A DNA stretch of 64,000 nucleotides from Xanthobacter autotrophicus. Its GTDB lineage: Bacteria > Pseudomonadota > Alphaproteobacteria > Rhizobiales > Xanthobacteraceae. The stretch spans positions 372,001 to 436,000 of the forward strand of contig NZ_VAUP01000015.1 of assembly GCF_005871085.1 (NCBI RefSeq), written 5' to 3'. Of the stretch, positions 38,871 to 48,597 are shown in pieces. Made by a program: the position numbers and the translations under genes. The first letter of the stretch is position 1; each line of letters opens with the position of its first letter. The notes under the pieces are model-generated. The model ran no database searches. It saw only the letters and a program-made list of their open reading frames with translations, and was not told where the DNA came from.

Positions 38871-40147
38871 CGCAACACCGGCCGGATGCGCTGGCCGGCG
38901 CGCACCCCCGAGGCCACGGGCAACACCTCCTCGCCGGGGGTGAGCCCCTCCAGCACCTGCACCTGATCGCCGGCCCACAGGCCGAGGCGGACCTTCTGCT
39001 CCCGCGCCCGCCCCTCCCGCACCACCAGCACAAAGGGCGCCGCCGAGGCGGGGGCGTGGACGGTGCGCGCGGGCACCACCACGGCATCGGGCCGGCGATC
39101 CACCGCAATGTCCACGGAGACGGTCATGTCCTGCCGCAGATAGGCGGGCGGATCGGGCACCGTCAGTTTCACCTCCACCGAGGCGCGGGTGATGTCCACG
39201 GAGGGGTTGATATAGGTGAGGCGCGCGGGGAATCTCTGGTCCGGATAGGCATCGGCGGAAGCAATGGCATCCTGGCCGGGCTGAAGCAGCCGCAGGTTCT
39301 TCTCGTCGATCTGCACGACAAGCTGGATGGCTCCGGCCGGGGCCAGCACCAGCAGAGTCTTGCCGGCCTGCACCACCGTACCGCGCTCCACGCTGCGGGT
39401 GATGAGCACGCCATCGCGGGGCGCGGTGATGGTCGCATAGCCCAGCCGCGCATGGGCGGTGGCCAGATTCGCCTTGGCCTGGCTGAGCTGGGTCTCGGCG
39501 ATGACGTAATCACTGCCGCCGGGGCTGGTGGTGTAGACCTGAAGCTCGGCAGTGCGCGAGAGAGTCAGGGCCACATTGAGCGCCCGTGTGGCCTCGTCCA
39601 GTGCGGCCTGGGTGCCGGCGCCGGATTTCGCCAGCTTGTCGGCGCGATCGAAGGCCGTCCGGGCGTTGTCCAGATTGGCGCGGGCCTGCTTCTGCGCTTC
39701 CTCGGCGGCGGGCCGGGACAATTCCCTCAGCTGCCGCATGCGGGCATCGGCCTGGGCCACGGCGCCCTCGGCCTGCACCACCGCCGAGTCAAGTTCGGTC
39801 CCGTCGAGGGCGATGAGCGGCTGGCCCTGCCGCACGGCCTGCCCCTCCTCCACCAGTACCTCCTTGACGGTGCCGGTGATCTGGCTGCCGATGCTCACCC
39901 GATAGGGGGTCTCCACATGGCCGGTGGCGACCACGGCGCGCACCAGCTCGGCCTTCACCACCGGATAGACCACCACCTCCGGCCCCGCGCGCCAGCGCAG
40001 CAGCCCCCAGCCCGCACCGGAAAGCACCAGCACGAGGACCGCGATGCGCCATTTGCGGCGCCACAGGGCGGCCGCAAGGTCGCGGCGCCCCGCGCCCTTC
40101 GGCGGGTCGCGCGGTACGGTTTTGGCGGCGGGGACAGGCTGATCCAC
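38867..40147 (-). CDS. Periplasmic adaptor subunit, membrane-fusion (MacA/HlyD) family
   Basis: Adaptors link an inner-membrane pump to an outer-membrane channel. The 426-residue product has one N-terminal anchor (WRIAVLVLVLSGAGWGLL), a biotinyl-lipoyl domain opening (SIGSQITGTVKEVLVEEGQAVRQGQPLIALDG), an alpha-hairpin of heptads (roughly 125-220) and a beta-barrel domain. The C-terminus holds a membrane-proximal domain (APFVLVVREGRAREQKVRLG). It is the first gene of the three-gene efflux operon. The TolC-family protein at 28323 would be a plausible outer-membrane partner. Confidence 0.88.
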   Translation of the reverse strand: MDQPVPAAKTVPRDPPKGAGRRDLAAALWRRKWRIAVLVLVLSGAGWGLLRWRAGPEVVVYPVVKAELVRAVVATGHVETPYRVSIGSQITGTVKEVLVEEGQAVRQGQPLIALDGTELDSAVVQAEGAVAQADARMRQLRELSRPAAEEAQKQARANLDNARTAFDRADKLAKSGAGTQAALDEATRALNVALTLSRTAELQVYTTSPGGSDYVIAETQLSQAKANLATAHARLGYATITAPRDGVLITRSVERGTVVQAGKTLLVLAPAGAIQLVVQIDEKNLRLLQPGQDAIASADAYPDQRFPARLTYINPSVDITRASVEVKLTVPDPPAYLRQDMTVSVDIAVDRRPDAVVVPARTVHAPASAAPFVLVVREGRAREQKVRLGLWAGDQVQVLEGLTPGEEVLPVASGVRAGQRIRPVLR

Positions 40148-40322
40148 TTGATCCCTGAATGGTTGCGGCGTGGGGGTACGGGTATGTCCGCTTCCGGGAA
40201 GTCCGGCCGCCGGGATGGCAGTGCGAGCCTTGCGATCATGGTCTGCATTGCAGGCCGGTTAAAGGCGATGGCTCAACTTGAGCGCAGCCATGGGCCGCGC
40301 ACGTCCTTTTTTTCGGGCCCGC

Positions 40323-43300
40323 TCAATAATCCCACTGGGCGCCAATGCCCACCTCGGCGGAGCCATCGGCGCCGGTGGCGCCCTGAAGGCGGATGTTCTT
40401 GGTGATGTCCATGTCCACCGTGACCTGGCTGGAGCCAGGCGTGGTGCCCTGCCGCACGCCCAGATACATGCGATCGTTGAGACGCCGGCCGATGCCCACC
40501 TGTCCGCCAGTGCCGGCGGCATTGGTGCCCACGTCCAGGCTGTCCACGCCCAGCGAGCGGCGCATCTTGTCCAGCACCCCGCCGCCGCCGGAGAATTGCG
40601 CGATGGTCTGGGCGATCTGCAATGCCTGGGCACCGGTGAGCGAGCCGGCCGAGCGGCCGAACATGAGGCGGGAGAGCACCTCGTCCTGCGGCAGGGTGGG
40701 GGTGGAGCTGAACGTGACGTCGGGACGCGAGGCCGCCCCGGTGACCAGGATCTGTGCGGTGATGTCGTTGGCGGTGGTCTCCGCCACGAAGTCGAGGTCC
40801 GGGTCGGTGGTGCCGTTGAAGGTGATCTTGCCACGGGTGAAATTCAGCCGCCGGCCGAGAATATCGAAGGTGCCGCGCCGCATCTCGAAGCCGCCCAGCG
40901 TCGCCGGGCTGGCGGTGGTGCCGCCCACCTTGAGGTCACCGCCGAGTTCCGCTTCCAGCCCCATGCCGCGCACGAACACGTTGTTCGGCGCCGAGACCGT
41001 GAGGTCCAGCGGCATGCCGGCATTGCTCCGGCGCGGCGCGTTGGCCCCGGCCTTGCCGCCCGGCCGGTTGGTGGTCACGTTCCAGTTGCGGCCGCCGTTC
41101 ACGTGACGCACGTTCAGCGCCGCGCCGCCGCCGGGCAGGCGATCGGGAATGTTCACATCGAGATGGCGCACCACGATCCGGCCAGTGAGGCGCGGATTGT
41201 TGGCGAACGCCCCCTCCACCGCCAGACGCCCCTCGGCCACGAGGCGCATCAGGTCGCTGTTGACGAGGCCGGCATTGGTGAGATCCACGTCGATACGGCC
41301 GGGAAAGCCCTGCGCCGGCTCCAGCGCCACCGTGCCACGCGCCGAGAGGCCGCCGCCATTGGGCGTGCGGGCTGTGAGCGAGGAGAGCGTCACCGAGCGA
41401 TCGGTGCCGGTGATCACGCCCTCGATGTTGGAGAGGTTCACCCCGTTCACGCCGTCGTCGAAGCGGGCGCCGGAGATGCGCACCGTGCCGCCCGCCCGGG
41501 GCGCTGCGGCGGTGCCGCGCACGGTGGCATCGATGGCCGCGCGCCCGCGCACCTGCGCGCCGGAGGTGGCGAGCATGGGATTGGCAAGGCCCAGGTCCAG
41601 CGCGCCCCGGATCGCAAGGTCGAGGTCTCCCGCGCCCAAGGGCGCCGAGCCGGTGAGGGTCACATCCGACAGGAACCGCCCGGTGACGGTCGCCCGCGTG
41701 CTCACCCGCCCGTCCGCGAACCTCCCATCGGCGCGGATATCGAGGGGGCCGACGCCGTTGGCGGACAGGTCCCGCGTGCTGACGCGCGCCACGGTGAGCG
41801 AATAGGTGCCGGTGGGCGCCGCCGCCGGCCCGTCGAGCCGCGCGGAGCCCGACAGCGTGCCGGACAGGCCGAGGCCGGGGGCGGCGAGGTCCGCCAGCGC
41901 CAGCGGCAGGGTGGTGAGGGTCACGTCGAGGGCCAGCGAAGAGCCCGCCCGACCGGACACGCTGGCGCTGCCGCCGCGCGTGGCCAGCGCCAGCCGGTCG
42001 ATGGTGAGGGTGTCGCCGGACCAGCGGAAATTCGCCGGCGCAGAATTGGTGATGCTGGTGCCGCTGCGCGCCAGAGAAAGGCGATCAAGGCGGAAGCCGA
42101 TGGTGCCGTCGCGCGGGGTCAGGAGGCCCGCCGTGGTCAGCGTCGCTCCGTTGACCACGGCATCGAGGTTGAGGCTGGTTCCCGCCGCGCCATTGCCCGC
42201 CGCCGCGCCATTGGCGGTGAGGTTGGCCTGCGAAATGTCCATGCCTCCGGCATTCACGGCGCGCAGCCGCACCGTGCCGTCCAGCACCGGCGCGCCGGCC
42301 GGATCCACCACGGTGGCGTCAATGCGGGCGCTGCCGACGCTCTGCCCGGCGGCGGAGACATTGGCGGCGTCGGCCTTCACCGCCACGCGCTGGCGGCCGC
42401 CGGTAGCGTCCAGCCGCACATCCGCATTCAGCCGCCCGGCCAGCTCGGTGAGCGCGAGGGGCGACAGATCATTGAGATCGCCGGCGGCGATGGCCAAAGT
42501 CCCGTCCGCAAGCCCCTTGGCATCGAGCCGCACATCGCCCTTGGCCGAGACCGAGCCGATAGCGACGGCGAGGTCTTTCAGCTGCCGCGCGCCATCGGCC
42601 AGCGTGGCGAAAGCACCCGAACCGGTGGCGGGCTTGCCGGCCACCCGGCCGTCGAGGGTGAACTCAGCCGCCGGATTGCCGGTGAGGTCGGAGGCCGTCA
42701 CGGCGAGGCTCAGGCCCTCCACCTTCTGCTTCATGGCGGTGCCGGCGGGCATCAGCAGCCGCGCGGTGAGGCCAAGAGTGTCCAGGCTGCCCCGGAACGC
42801 CGCCTCGCCCGTCACCGCGCCGGAGACGCGGGGATCGAGCTTGCCCACATCCGCCAGCGCGAGCTTAGCCGCAAGGTCGGCACGGGCACGGGAGATGGTG
42901 CCGTCGGCGGTCACCGTCAGGCTGTCAGAGGCGAGGTTGAAGCGGTCGACGCGGATGGCGTCCTGCCCGTCCCGCGCCAGCTTGGCGGCAAGGGTCGTGG
43001 CGCCGCCGAACAGGCCGTCCACCGCCGCGATGCCGGTGGCCACATCCCTGGTGCCGCCGGTGATGCTCGTATCCACGCGGGAGAGATCGCCGCTGGCATC
43101 GATTGTGGCGTCCAGTGCCGCCGTGCCGGCCAGCGTCCGCCCGGCGAGGGGCGAGAAGGCGGCGAGATCCAGCTTTTCGAGCTTGAGCGTGCCGGCGATC
43201 TTCTCCGCCGACGCATTGCCGGTGAAGCGGCTGGTGAGGGCGGCAAGCTCCACCGTGGCAGCGGTGACGGAAGGCGCACGCCCCTTGGGTTGCGCCCCGG

Positions 43301-44624
43301 CCACGCGGAAGCGGGCGGTGCGCCCCAGGGCCTGCGCCACCTTGGGATCATCGGCCGAGAGCCCGTCCGCTTTGCCGTCGAGGGTGAAGGCCAGGTTCTG
43401 GCGGGCATCGGGAAGGGTGGCGACGTTGATTTCGAGGGTCGCGGCGCCATAGCCGGCGCCCTTCAGGCCCTCCGCCGTGGCGCGGGCGGCAAGGACGGGG
43501 GCTGCGAACGCGCCCTTCAGGGTACCGTCCACCGCCGCCGCCTTCCAGGTCACGCCCGGTGCGAGCGCGGCAAAGCGCGCAGCCTCGCCGGCCTTGAGGC
43601 CGAACACGAGATCGGCGGTCATGGCGTTCGCATCCACCGTGCCATGCACCCCGGCGCCGAAGCCTGCGGAGCGGGCGGTGGCGGTCTCAATGGCGATGCG
43701 GCGGGCCTTGTCGATGGTGGCGGTGCCGGCGAGTTCCACGCCGCCCTCCAGCAGCGGGGCGATCTGGGCCGGAAGCAGCCGGGCAATGTCGGCCTCGGCG
43801 GTGAAGCTCACGCGCCGCCCGGCTCCGGTGGCGCGCACCTGGGCTGAGCCGTCGATCCTGGCGGAGGTGCCGGCCGAAACATTGAGACGCCCGTCCCAGG
43901 CATCCAGCGGGCCGACGCCCTTGAGCGTCGCCGTGATGGCCGGCAGGTCGGCGATGCCGGCGGCACGCGCCACGAGGCCGCCCGCCGGCTCCTCGGCGGT
44001 GATGTCGAGGTCGAGATGCTCGGTCTGCGGCACATAGCCGAGCCGGCCGGTGAGGCTGCCGGGCTGGTCGCGCCGCTTGAGATTGAAGGCGCCGGACAGG
44101 CCCCGGTCCAGCGAGCGCAGTTCGGCGGTGGCTACCAGCGTCAGCACGGCCGCATGACCGAGCACCGGTTCGCCGATGACGATCTCGTCCAGCGAAAGGC
44201 GCCCGACCCGCACCGGCAGGGCGAAGCCGCCGCCGCTGCTCGCCGCCTGGGGCGCAGCCGGGGCCGGGGGCAGCTCGGGCTTGCGCTGAAGCGCGACGCG
44301 GGCGGCGCCAGCGGAATTGATGTCGAGCGTACCCACGAGCAGCGACAGGGGATTCCAGTCGAGGCTCACATTCTCCACCTCGGCGAACGGCCCCTTGGGA
44401 TCGGACACCACGATGCGCGCCACCGCCATGTTGGCGGGCACGAAGCCGGTGATGCCGGAGATGTCGACGTTCAGCCCGTTGGAAGAGGCAAGCGAAGAGC
44501 CCACGCGGGCCAAGAGCGCCTTGCCCGGCGGGGTCTGGAGGGCGCCGAACGCCAGAGCGAGCAGCACCAGCACGCCCGCGAGCGCGAGGCCGGTCCATTT
44601 GGCGATGGTGCGCATGATTGCCAT
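40323..44624 (-). CDS. tamB: Translocation and assembly module protein TamB (AsmA-like bridge protein)
   Basis: TamB is a very long periplasmic beta-groove protein anchored in the inner membrane; it works with TamA in outer-membrane assembly and is thought to carry phospholipids. The 1433-residue product has an N-terminal anchor (WTGLALAGVLVLLALAFGAL) and extended repetitive beta-rich segments of the AsmA type. The conserved C-terminal DUF490 domain runs from about 1060, with RGTFDILGRRLNFTRGKITFNGT and the ending VDMDITKNIRLQG ... GIGAQWDY. It starts within the tamA stop (TGATG), so translation is coupled. A long plus-strand frame opposite it is a GC shadow. Confidence 0.92.
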   Translation of the reverse strand: MAIMRTIAKWTGLALAGVLVLLALAFGALQTPPGKALLARVGSSLASSNGLNVDISGITGFVPANMAVARIVVSDPKGPFAEVENVSLDWNPLSLLVGTLDINSAGAARVALQRKPELPPAPAAPQAASSGGGFALPVRVGRLSLDEIVIGEPVLGHAAVLTLVATAELRSLDRGLSGAFNLKRRDQPGSLTGRLGYVPQTEHLDLDITAEEPAGGLVARAAGIADLPAITATLKGVGPLDAWDGRLNVSAGTSARIDGSAQVRATGAGRRVSFTAEADIARLLPAQIAPLLEGGVELAGTATIDKARRIAIETATARSAGFGAGVHGTVDANAMTADLVFGLKAGEAARFAALAPGVTWKAAAVDGTLKGAFAAPVLAARATAEGLKGAGYGAATLEINVATLPDARQNLAFTLDGKADGLSADDPKVAQALGRTARFRVAGAQPKGRAPSVTAATVELAALTSRFTGNASAEKIAGTLKLEKLDLAAFSPLAGRTLAGTAALDATIDASGDLSRVDTSITGGTRDVATGIAAVDGLFGGATTLAAKLARDGQDAIRVDRFNLASDSLTVTADGTISRARADLAAKLALADVGKLDPRVSGAVTGEAAFRGSLDTLGLTARLLMPAGTAMKQKVEGLSLAVTASDLTGNPAAEFTLDGRVAGKPATGSGAFATLADGARQLKDLAVAIGSVSAKGDVRLDAKGLADGTLAIAAGDLNDLSPLALTELAGRLNADVRLDATGGRQRVAVKADAANVSAAGQSVGSARIDATVVDPAGAPVLDGTVRLRAVNAGGMDISQANLTANGAAAGNGAAGTSLNLDAVVNGATLTTAGLLTPRDGTIGFRLDRLSLARSGTSITNSAPANFRWSGDTLTIDRLALATRGGSASVSGRAGSSLALDVTLTTLPLALADLAAPGLGLSGTLSGSARLDGPAAAPTGTYSLTVARVSTRDLSANGVGPLDIRADGRFADGRVSTRATVTGRFLSDVTLTGSAPLGAGDLDLAIRGALDLGLANPMLATSGAQVRGRAAIDATVRGTAAAPRAGGTVRISGARFDDGVNGVNLSNIEGVITGTDRSVTLSSLTARTPNGGGLSARGTVALEPAQGFPGRIDVDLTNAGLVNSDLMRLVAEGRLAVEGAFANNPRLTGRIVVRHLDVNIPDRLPGGGAALNVRHVNGGRNWNVTTNRPGGKAGANAPRRSNAGMPLDLTVSAPNNVFVRGMGLEAELGGDLKVGGTTASPATLGGFEMRRGTFDILGRRLNFTRGKITFNGTTDPDLDFVAETTANDITAQILVTGAASRPDVTFSSTPTLPQDEVLSRLMFGRSAGSLTGAQALQIAQTIAQFSGGGGVLDKMRRSLGVDSLDVGTNAAGTGGQVGIGRRLNDRMYLGVRQGTTPGSSQVTVDMDITKNIRLQGATGADGSAEVGIGAQWDY

Positions 44625-46588
44625 CAGAAGGCCTGCCCCAGGCTGACGTAGACGCCGAAGGACCCGTCGTCGGGGCCGGGATTGAGCGGCACTGCGAAAT
44701 CCAGCCGCAGCGGCCCGATGGGCGTGTAATAGCGCAGGCCGATGCCCGCCGCGTATTTCAGGCCGCTGAAGTCGGGATATTCGGTGGCGAAGGCCGAGCC
44801 CATATCGAAGAAGGGCACGATGCCGATGGTGTCGGTGATGCGCACGCGCAGCTCCGCTGACGCCTCGAAGAAGGACAGGCCGCCGACGATCTGGCCGAAC
44901 GCGTTGCGCGGGCTCGCCGACTGGTAGTCGTAGCCGCGCACCGAGCCGCCGCCGCCCACGTAGAAGCGCCGCTGCGGTGGCACGTTGTAGAGGTCTGACA
45001 CCCCCACGAGGCTGCCCGCGGCCACCCGCCCGGCGATGATGACGCGCCGGTCGTCGTCAAAGGCGTGATAGGCGGAGAGCGCGGCCTTCAGCATCACCGG
45101 GCCGGCGCCGCTGTCGCCGAGATAGGCGAAGGGCTCCACCGTGGCATTGAGGCGGATGCCGCGGGAGGGATCGAGCGCGTTGTCGGTGGTGTCGTAGAAG
45201 ATGTCGACCGGGATACCGGTGACCAGGGCATCGTAGATACCGGTGGTGTCCTCCACCTGCCCGTCCTCGAAATCCACGCCCACCTGCATGGACAGTTGGT
45301 CGTCGAAGCGGTGGCGCACGGCGAGAAGCGCGACGACGCCCTCGCGCACATAGGCGTTGGTCACCTCGCGCAGGATCGCGGCGTTGAGGATCAGGTCGTC
45401 CTGCGGGGTCCAGATGCCCGGCTTCACGAAGCTGGCGGCGAGCTTGTAGCCGAACGGGTCGGCATTGGGCACCGCCTCCGGGGCGCCGCCGAACCATGAC
45501 ACGGAGGCGTCGAGCCGCAATGTCTCGCCGCCGCCGAACAGGTTGCGGTGGCCCCAGAAGCCGTTGATGGACGACCCGTCGGTGCTGGAATACTTGGCCG
45601 AGAAGCCCACGTAGCGCGGCTCGCGCGGGCGCACCTCGATAGAGATGGGCAGGCGGCCCTGGGCATCCAGCCGCTCGCCCTCGCGGATGCGAACGCTGGC
45701 GATGGCCTGGATGGTCAGAAGGCGCTTGCGCAAGCGGGTGAGCCGGTCCGGCGAATAGGGCGTGCCGGGCGGAATCTCGACCCGCTCCTCGATGAAGTTG
45801 GGCGGCAGGAAATCGGCGCCGGAGACGGTGAAGGTGCCGAAGGTGGCGACCGGCCCGGTCTCGATCAACAGCGTGACGTTGAGCCGGTGGGTGGCGTGGT
45901 CGGCCACCACGTCCTTGCCGGTGAGGCGGGCGAAGGGGTGGCCGCGCTCGCGCCAGAAATCCACAACCACCGCCTCGGCGCGGACCACGCGATCGGCGCG
46001 CGCCGATTCGCCCGGCTCCAGGCCCAGGGCGCGCAGGCTGGGGCCGTCGGAGAGCGGGCGGCGGGTGGCGGCATCGAGAATGCGGATGTCGCCGAAGACG
46101 AAGGGGGGCCCGGGGTCCACATCCACCCGCACCGGCACCGGACCGGCCTTGCGAGCCCGCTCCACCACGTCGAAGATGTTGGGCGAATTGGGCGCCAGGC
46201 CGGCGACGGTGATGCGGATGGTGGCGCCGTAGCGGCCTTCCCCGTAGAGCGCGGCGGTGATGCGCTCGAAATCGGCGAGCGCGCGGCGCACCAGGCCGGC
46301 GGCACCGGAGGGCGGACGATCCTTCAGGCTTTCAAGGCCGGACGCCTGGGTCACGGCGGTCTTGAGGCTGCTGTCGCCGCCCTGGACCTCGATGTTCAAA
46401 GTATAGGGCGTGGCATCGATGACGGGCGCTTGGCCCGAGGTTGGATTCGGATTGAACAACGCCGCGATCGAACCAAAGAAATCGTCGTTCTGCGCGTGCG
46501 AAGGCGCAGCCGAAAGCATTACAGCCACGACTGCAAGCAACAACGGACGCAGCCGGGTCCCAAAATATGATGCAGATGTCGTCACCAA
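44624..46588 (-). CDS. tamA: Outer-membrane assembly factor TamA (Omp85 family)
   Basis: TamA is an Omp85-type beta-barrel that partners TamB. The 654-residue product has a signal peptide (LLLAVVAVMLSAAPSHA) and an N-terminal region of POTRA domains (about 60-270). FTVSGADFLPPNFIEERVEIPPGTPYSPD is a typical last POTRA. The C-terminal 16-stranded barrel contains the VRGYDYQSASP motif (VRGY substrate-binding loop) and ends in the aromatic residue of SLGQAF. TamA leads a two-gene operon with TamB. The 5' flank (46589-46884) is AT-rich and separates it from the divergent phosphate symporter; no promoter motif is clear. Confidence 0.93.
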   Translation of the reverse strand: MVTTSASYFGTRLRPLLLAVVAVMLSAAPSHAQNDDFFGSIAALFNPNPTSGQAPVIDATPYTLNIEVQGGDSSLKTAVTQASGLESLKDRPPSGAAGLVRRALADFERITAALYGEGRYGATIRITVAGLAPNSPNIFDVVERARKAGPVPVRVDVDPGPPFVFGDIRILDAATRRPLSDGPSLRALGLEPGESARADRVVRAEAVVVDFWRERGHPFARLTGKDVVADHATHRLNVTLLIETGPVATFGTFTVSGADFLPPNFIEERVEIPPGTPYSPDRLTRLRKRLLTIQAIASVRIREGERLDAQGRLPISIEVRPREPRYVGFSAKYSSTDGSSINGFWGHRNLFGGGETLRLDASVSWFGGAPEAVPNADPFGYKLAASFVKPGIWTPQDDLILNAAILREVTNAYVREGVVALLAVRHRFDDQLSMQVGVDFEDGQVEDTTGIYDALVTGIPVDIFYDTTDNALDPSRGIRLNATVEPFAYLGDSGAGPVMLKAALSAYHAFDDDRRVIIAGRVAAGSLVGVSDLYNVPPQRRFYVGGGGSVRGYDYQSASPRNAFGQIVGGLSFFEASAELRVRITDTIGIVPFFDMGSAFATEYPDFSGLKYAAGIGLRYYTPIGPLRLDFAVPLNPGPDDGSFGVYVSLGQAF

Positions 46589-46884
46589 ACCAGCCCAACG
46601 CCCTCAGTTCAAGCCATTGCTACGGTGAAGATATGATTATTTTATTGCAGGTTAACCTACACGATGGGGTGTCCTAACGCCACCCTGTACGCCATTTAGC
46701 CTTAAGCAATTACCATACGGCACCGCATGAGGCGGGATCGCCCCTGCGCGGGCTCCGATCCTCGCATCCCCACCAATTATGTTGCAGCGCAATATGATTG
46801 GTGCCTACTCTTGGGCCTTCCCACGCTTGCCTCGAGGCGAAGCGCACGAGAATCGCAACGGAGGTTGCCAACGGAGGTCTCGCC

Positions 46885-48573
46885 ATGGGCTCTTCCATGA
46901 GCTTTTCCGTCACGCTGCTGGATCTGGCCGGCTTCGCCGCCCTGCTCCTGTGGGGCATCCACATGGTGCAGACCGGGGTGATGCGGGCGCTGGGGCCGCG
47001 GCTGAAGGTGGTGCTGGGCCGCGCCCTGCGCCATCCGCTGCAGGGCTTCGTGGCGGGGGCGGCCGTGACCACCCTGCTTCAGAGCAGCACGGCGACGGCG
47101 CTCATGGTCTCCGGCTTCACGGCGGCGGGGCTCGTCGCGCTGGTGCCGGCGCTGGCGGTGATGTTAGGGGCCAATATCGGCACCACCCTCATCGTTCAGG
47201 TGCTGTCCTTCGATGTCTCGGCGGTGGCGCCGGTGGCGATCCTTGCCGGGCTCATCATGTTCCGGCGCGGTGCCGGTACCGGCATGCGCGACCTCGGCCG
47301 GGTGATGATCGGCCTCGGCCTCGTGGTGCTGGCGCTCTCCCACCTCGTGGACCTGCTGCGGCCGCTGGAGGATGCCCCCTCGATCCGCATGCTGCTCGGC
47401 GCCGTCGCCACGGTGCCGCTGCTGGATGTGCTCCTGGCGGCGGTGCTGACCTGGGCGGTGCATTCCTCGGTGGCGGTGGTGCTCATCACCGCTTCCCTTG
47501 CCGCCCAAGGCGTGGTGCCGCCCAATGCCGCCATCGCCTTGGTGCTTGGCGCCAACCTCGGCAGTGCCATCGCGCCGATGGTGGAGGCCATGGGCCGGAG
47601 CGACGCGGCGGCGCGGCGCCTGCCTATGGGCAATCTCATCAACCGCGTCCTCGGCGTCGCCGTGGCGCTGGCGTTCATCGAGCCCCTCGGCCGCTGGATG
47701 GTCGAGTTCCAGCCGGACACCGCCCGCGTGGCGGTGGACTTCCACACCCTGTTCAACCTCGCCACGGCGCTGATCTTCCTGCCCCTGCTGAAGCCATTCG
47801 CGCGGGCGCTCGAATGGCTCTATCCGGACCGGGAGGATGCCGCCGACCCCGCCCGGCCGCGCTATCTCGCCGCCACCGACCGCGATATGCCGGTGTTGGC
47901 GCTGGGCGCTGCCGCCCGCGAGGCGCTGCGCCTTGCCGACGCGCTGGAGGAGATGCTGGAGGAGGCCGCCGGCGCGCTCGCCACCGGCGACCGCCGACGC
48001 ATCGCCGAAACGCGCGGGCGCGACGACATTCCCGACCGCCTGAACCGGGAGATCCGCACCTATCTCGCCATGCTGGACCCGGAGGACATGAACCCCGCCG
48101 ACCGCCGCCGGGTGGAGGAGATCCTCGCCTTCTCCGCCAACATGGAGCAGGCGGCGGACGTGGTGTGCGGCCGCCTGATGACCGACGCCGGCAAGCGTCT
48201 CAAGCGCGGCATCGCCTTTTCATCCGCGCAACAGGCGGAGCTGGACCAGCTCATGGCGCGGCTGAAGGCCAATATCCGCCTCGCTTCCTCCCTGTTCATG
48301 ACCGCCGACCCGCGCGCCGCGCGCCTGCTGGCGCTGGAGAAAACCGCCTTCCGCGACAGCGAGACCCTGGCGGCGCGCCGGCATTTCGACCGCCTGCGTC
48401 AGGGCCTTGCCCCGCTCGCCGATGCCAGCGGCCTGCACATCGACATCGTGCGCGACCTGAAGCTGGTGAATTCCCACGTGGTGGCCGCCGCCGCCTATCC
48501 GGTGCTGGCCCGCACTGGCGAACTGCTGGATACGCGCATCGCGGCAGGACGCGAACCCATCGAGCTGTCGTGA
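46885..48573 (+). CDS. Na+/phosphate cotransporter family protein with PhoU-like C-terminal domain
   Basis: This membrane protein of 562 residues resembles NptA/YjbB. It has two inverted Na/Pi repeats of membrane helices with the repeated QSSTATA motif (TTLLQSSTATALMVSGFTA; second copy SSVAVVLITASLAAQG). A soluble helical C-terminus of about 200 residues resembles PhoU and is expected to lie in the cytoplasm. Bacterial members export or import phosphate with sodium. ATG 46885 has GGAGG upstream; the earlier frame from 46798 is not membrane-like. The gene is convergent with oxyR, 24 bases apart. Confidence 0.9.
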   Translation: MGSSMSFSVTLLDLAGFAALLLWGIHMVQTGVMRALGPRLKVVLGRALRHPLQGFVAGAAVTTLLQSSTATALMVSGFTAAGLVALVPALAVMLGANIGTTLIVQVLSFDVSAVAPVAILAGLIMFRRGAGTGMRDLGRVMIGLGLVVLALSHLVDLLRPLEDAPSIRMLLGAVATVPLLDVLLAAVLTWAVHSSVAVVLITASLAAQGVVPPNAAIALVLGANLGSAIAPMVEAMGRSDAAARRLPMGNLINRVLGVAVALAFIEPLGRWMVEFQPDTARVAVDFHTLFNLATALIFLPLLKPFARALEWLYPDREDAADPARPRYLAATDRDMPVLALGAAAREALRLADALEEMLEEAAGALATGDRRRIAETRGRDDIPDRLNREIRTYLAMLDPEDMNPADRRRVEEILAFSANMEQAADVVCGRLMTDAGKRLKRGIAFSSAQQAELDQLMARLKANIRLASSLFMTADPRAARLLALEKTAFRDSETLAARRHFDRLRQGLAPLADASGLHIDIVRDLKLVNSHVVAAAAYPVLARTGELLDTRIAAGREPIELS

Positions 48574-48597
48574 AGGCCCGCCGGGCGCCGGCGCCAC

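Noticed and set aside
40278-43847. Plus-strand open frame of 1189 codons
   Set aside because: It lies entirely opposite tamB, is extremely rich in Arg, Gly, Ala and His, has no domain and no ribosome site. It is the usual antisense shadow of a high-GC gene.
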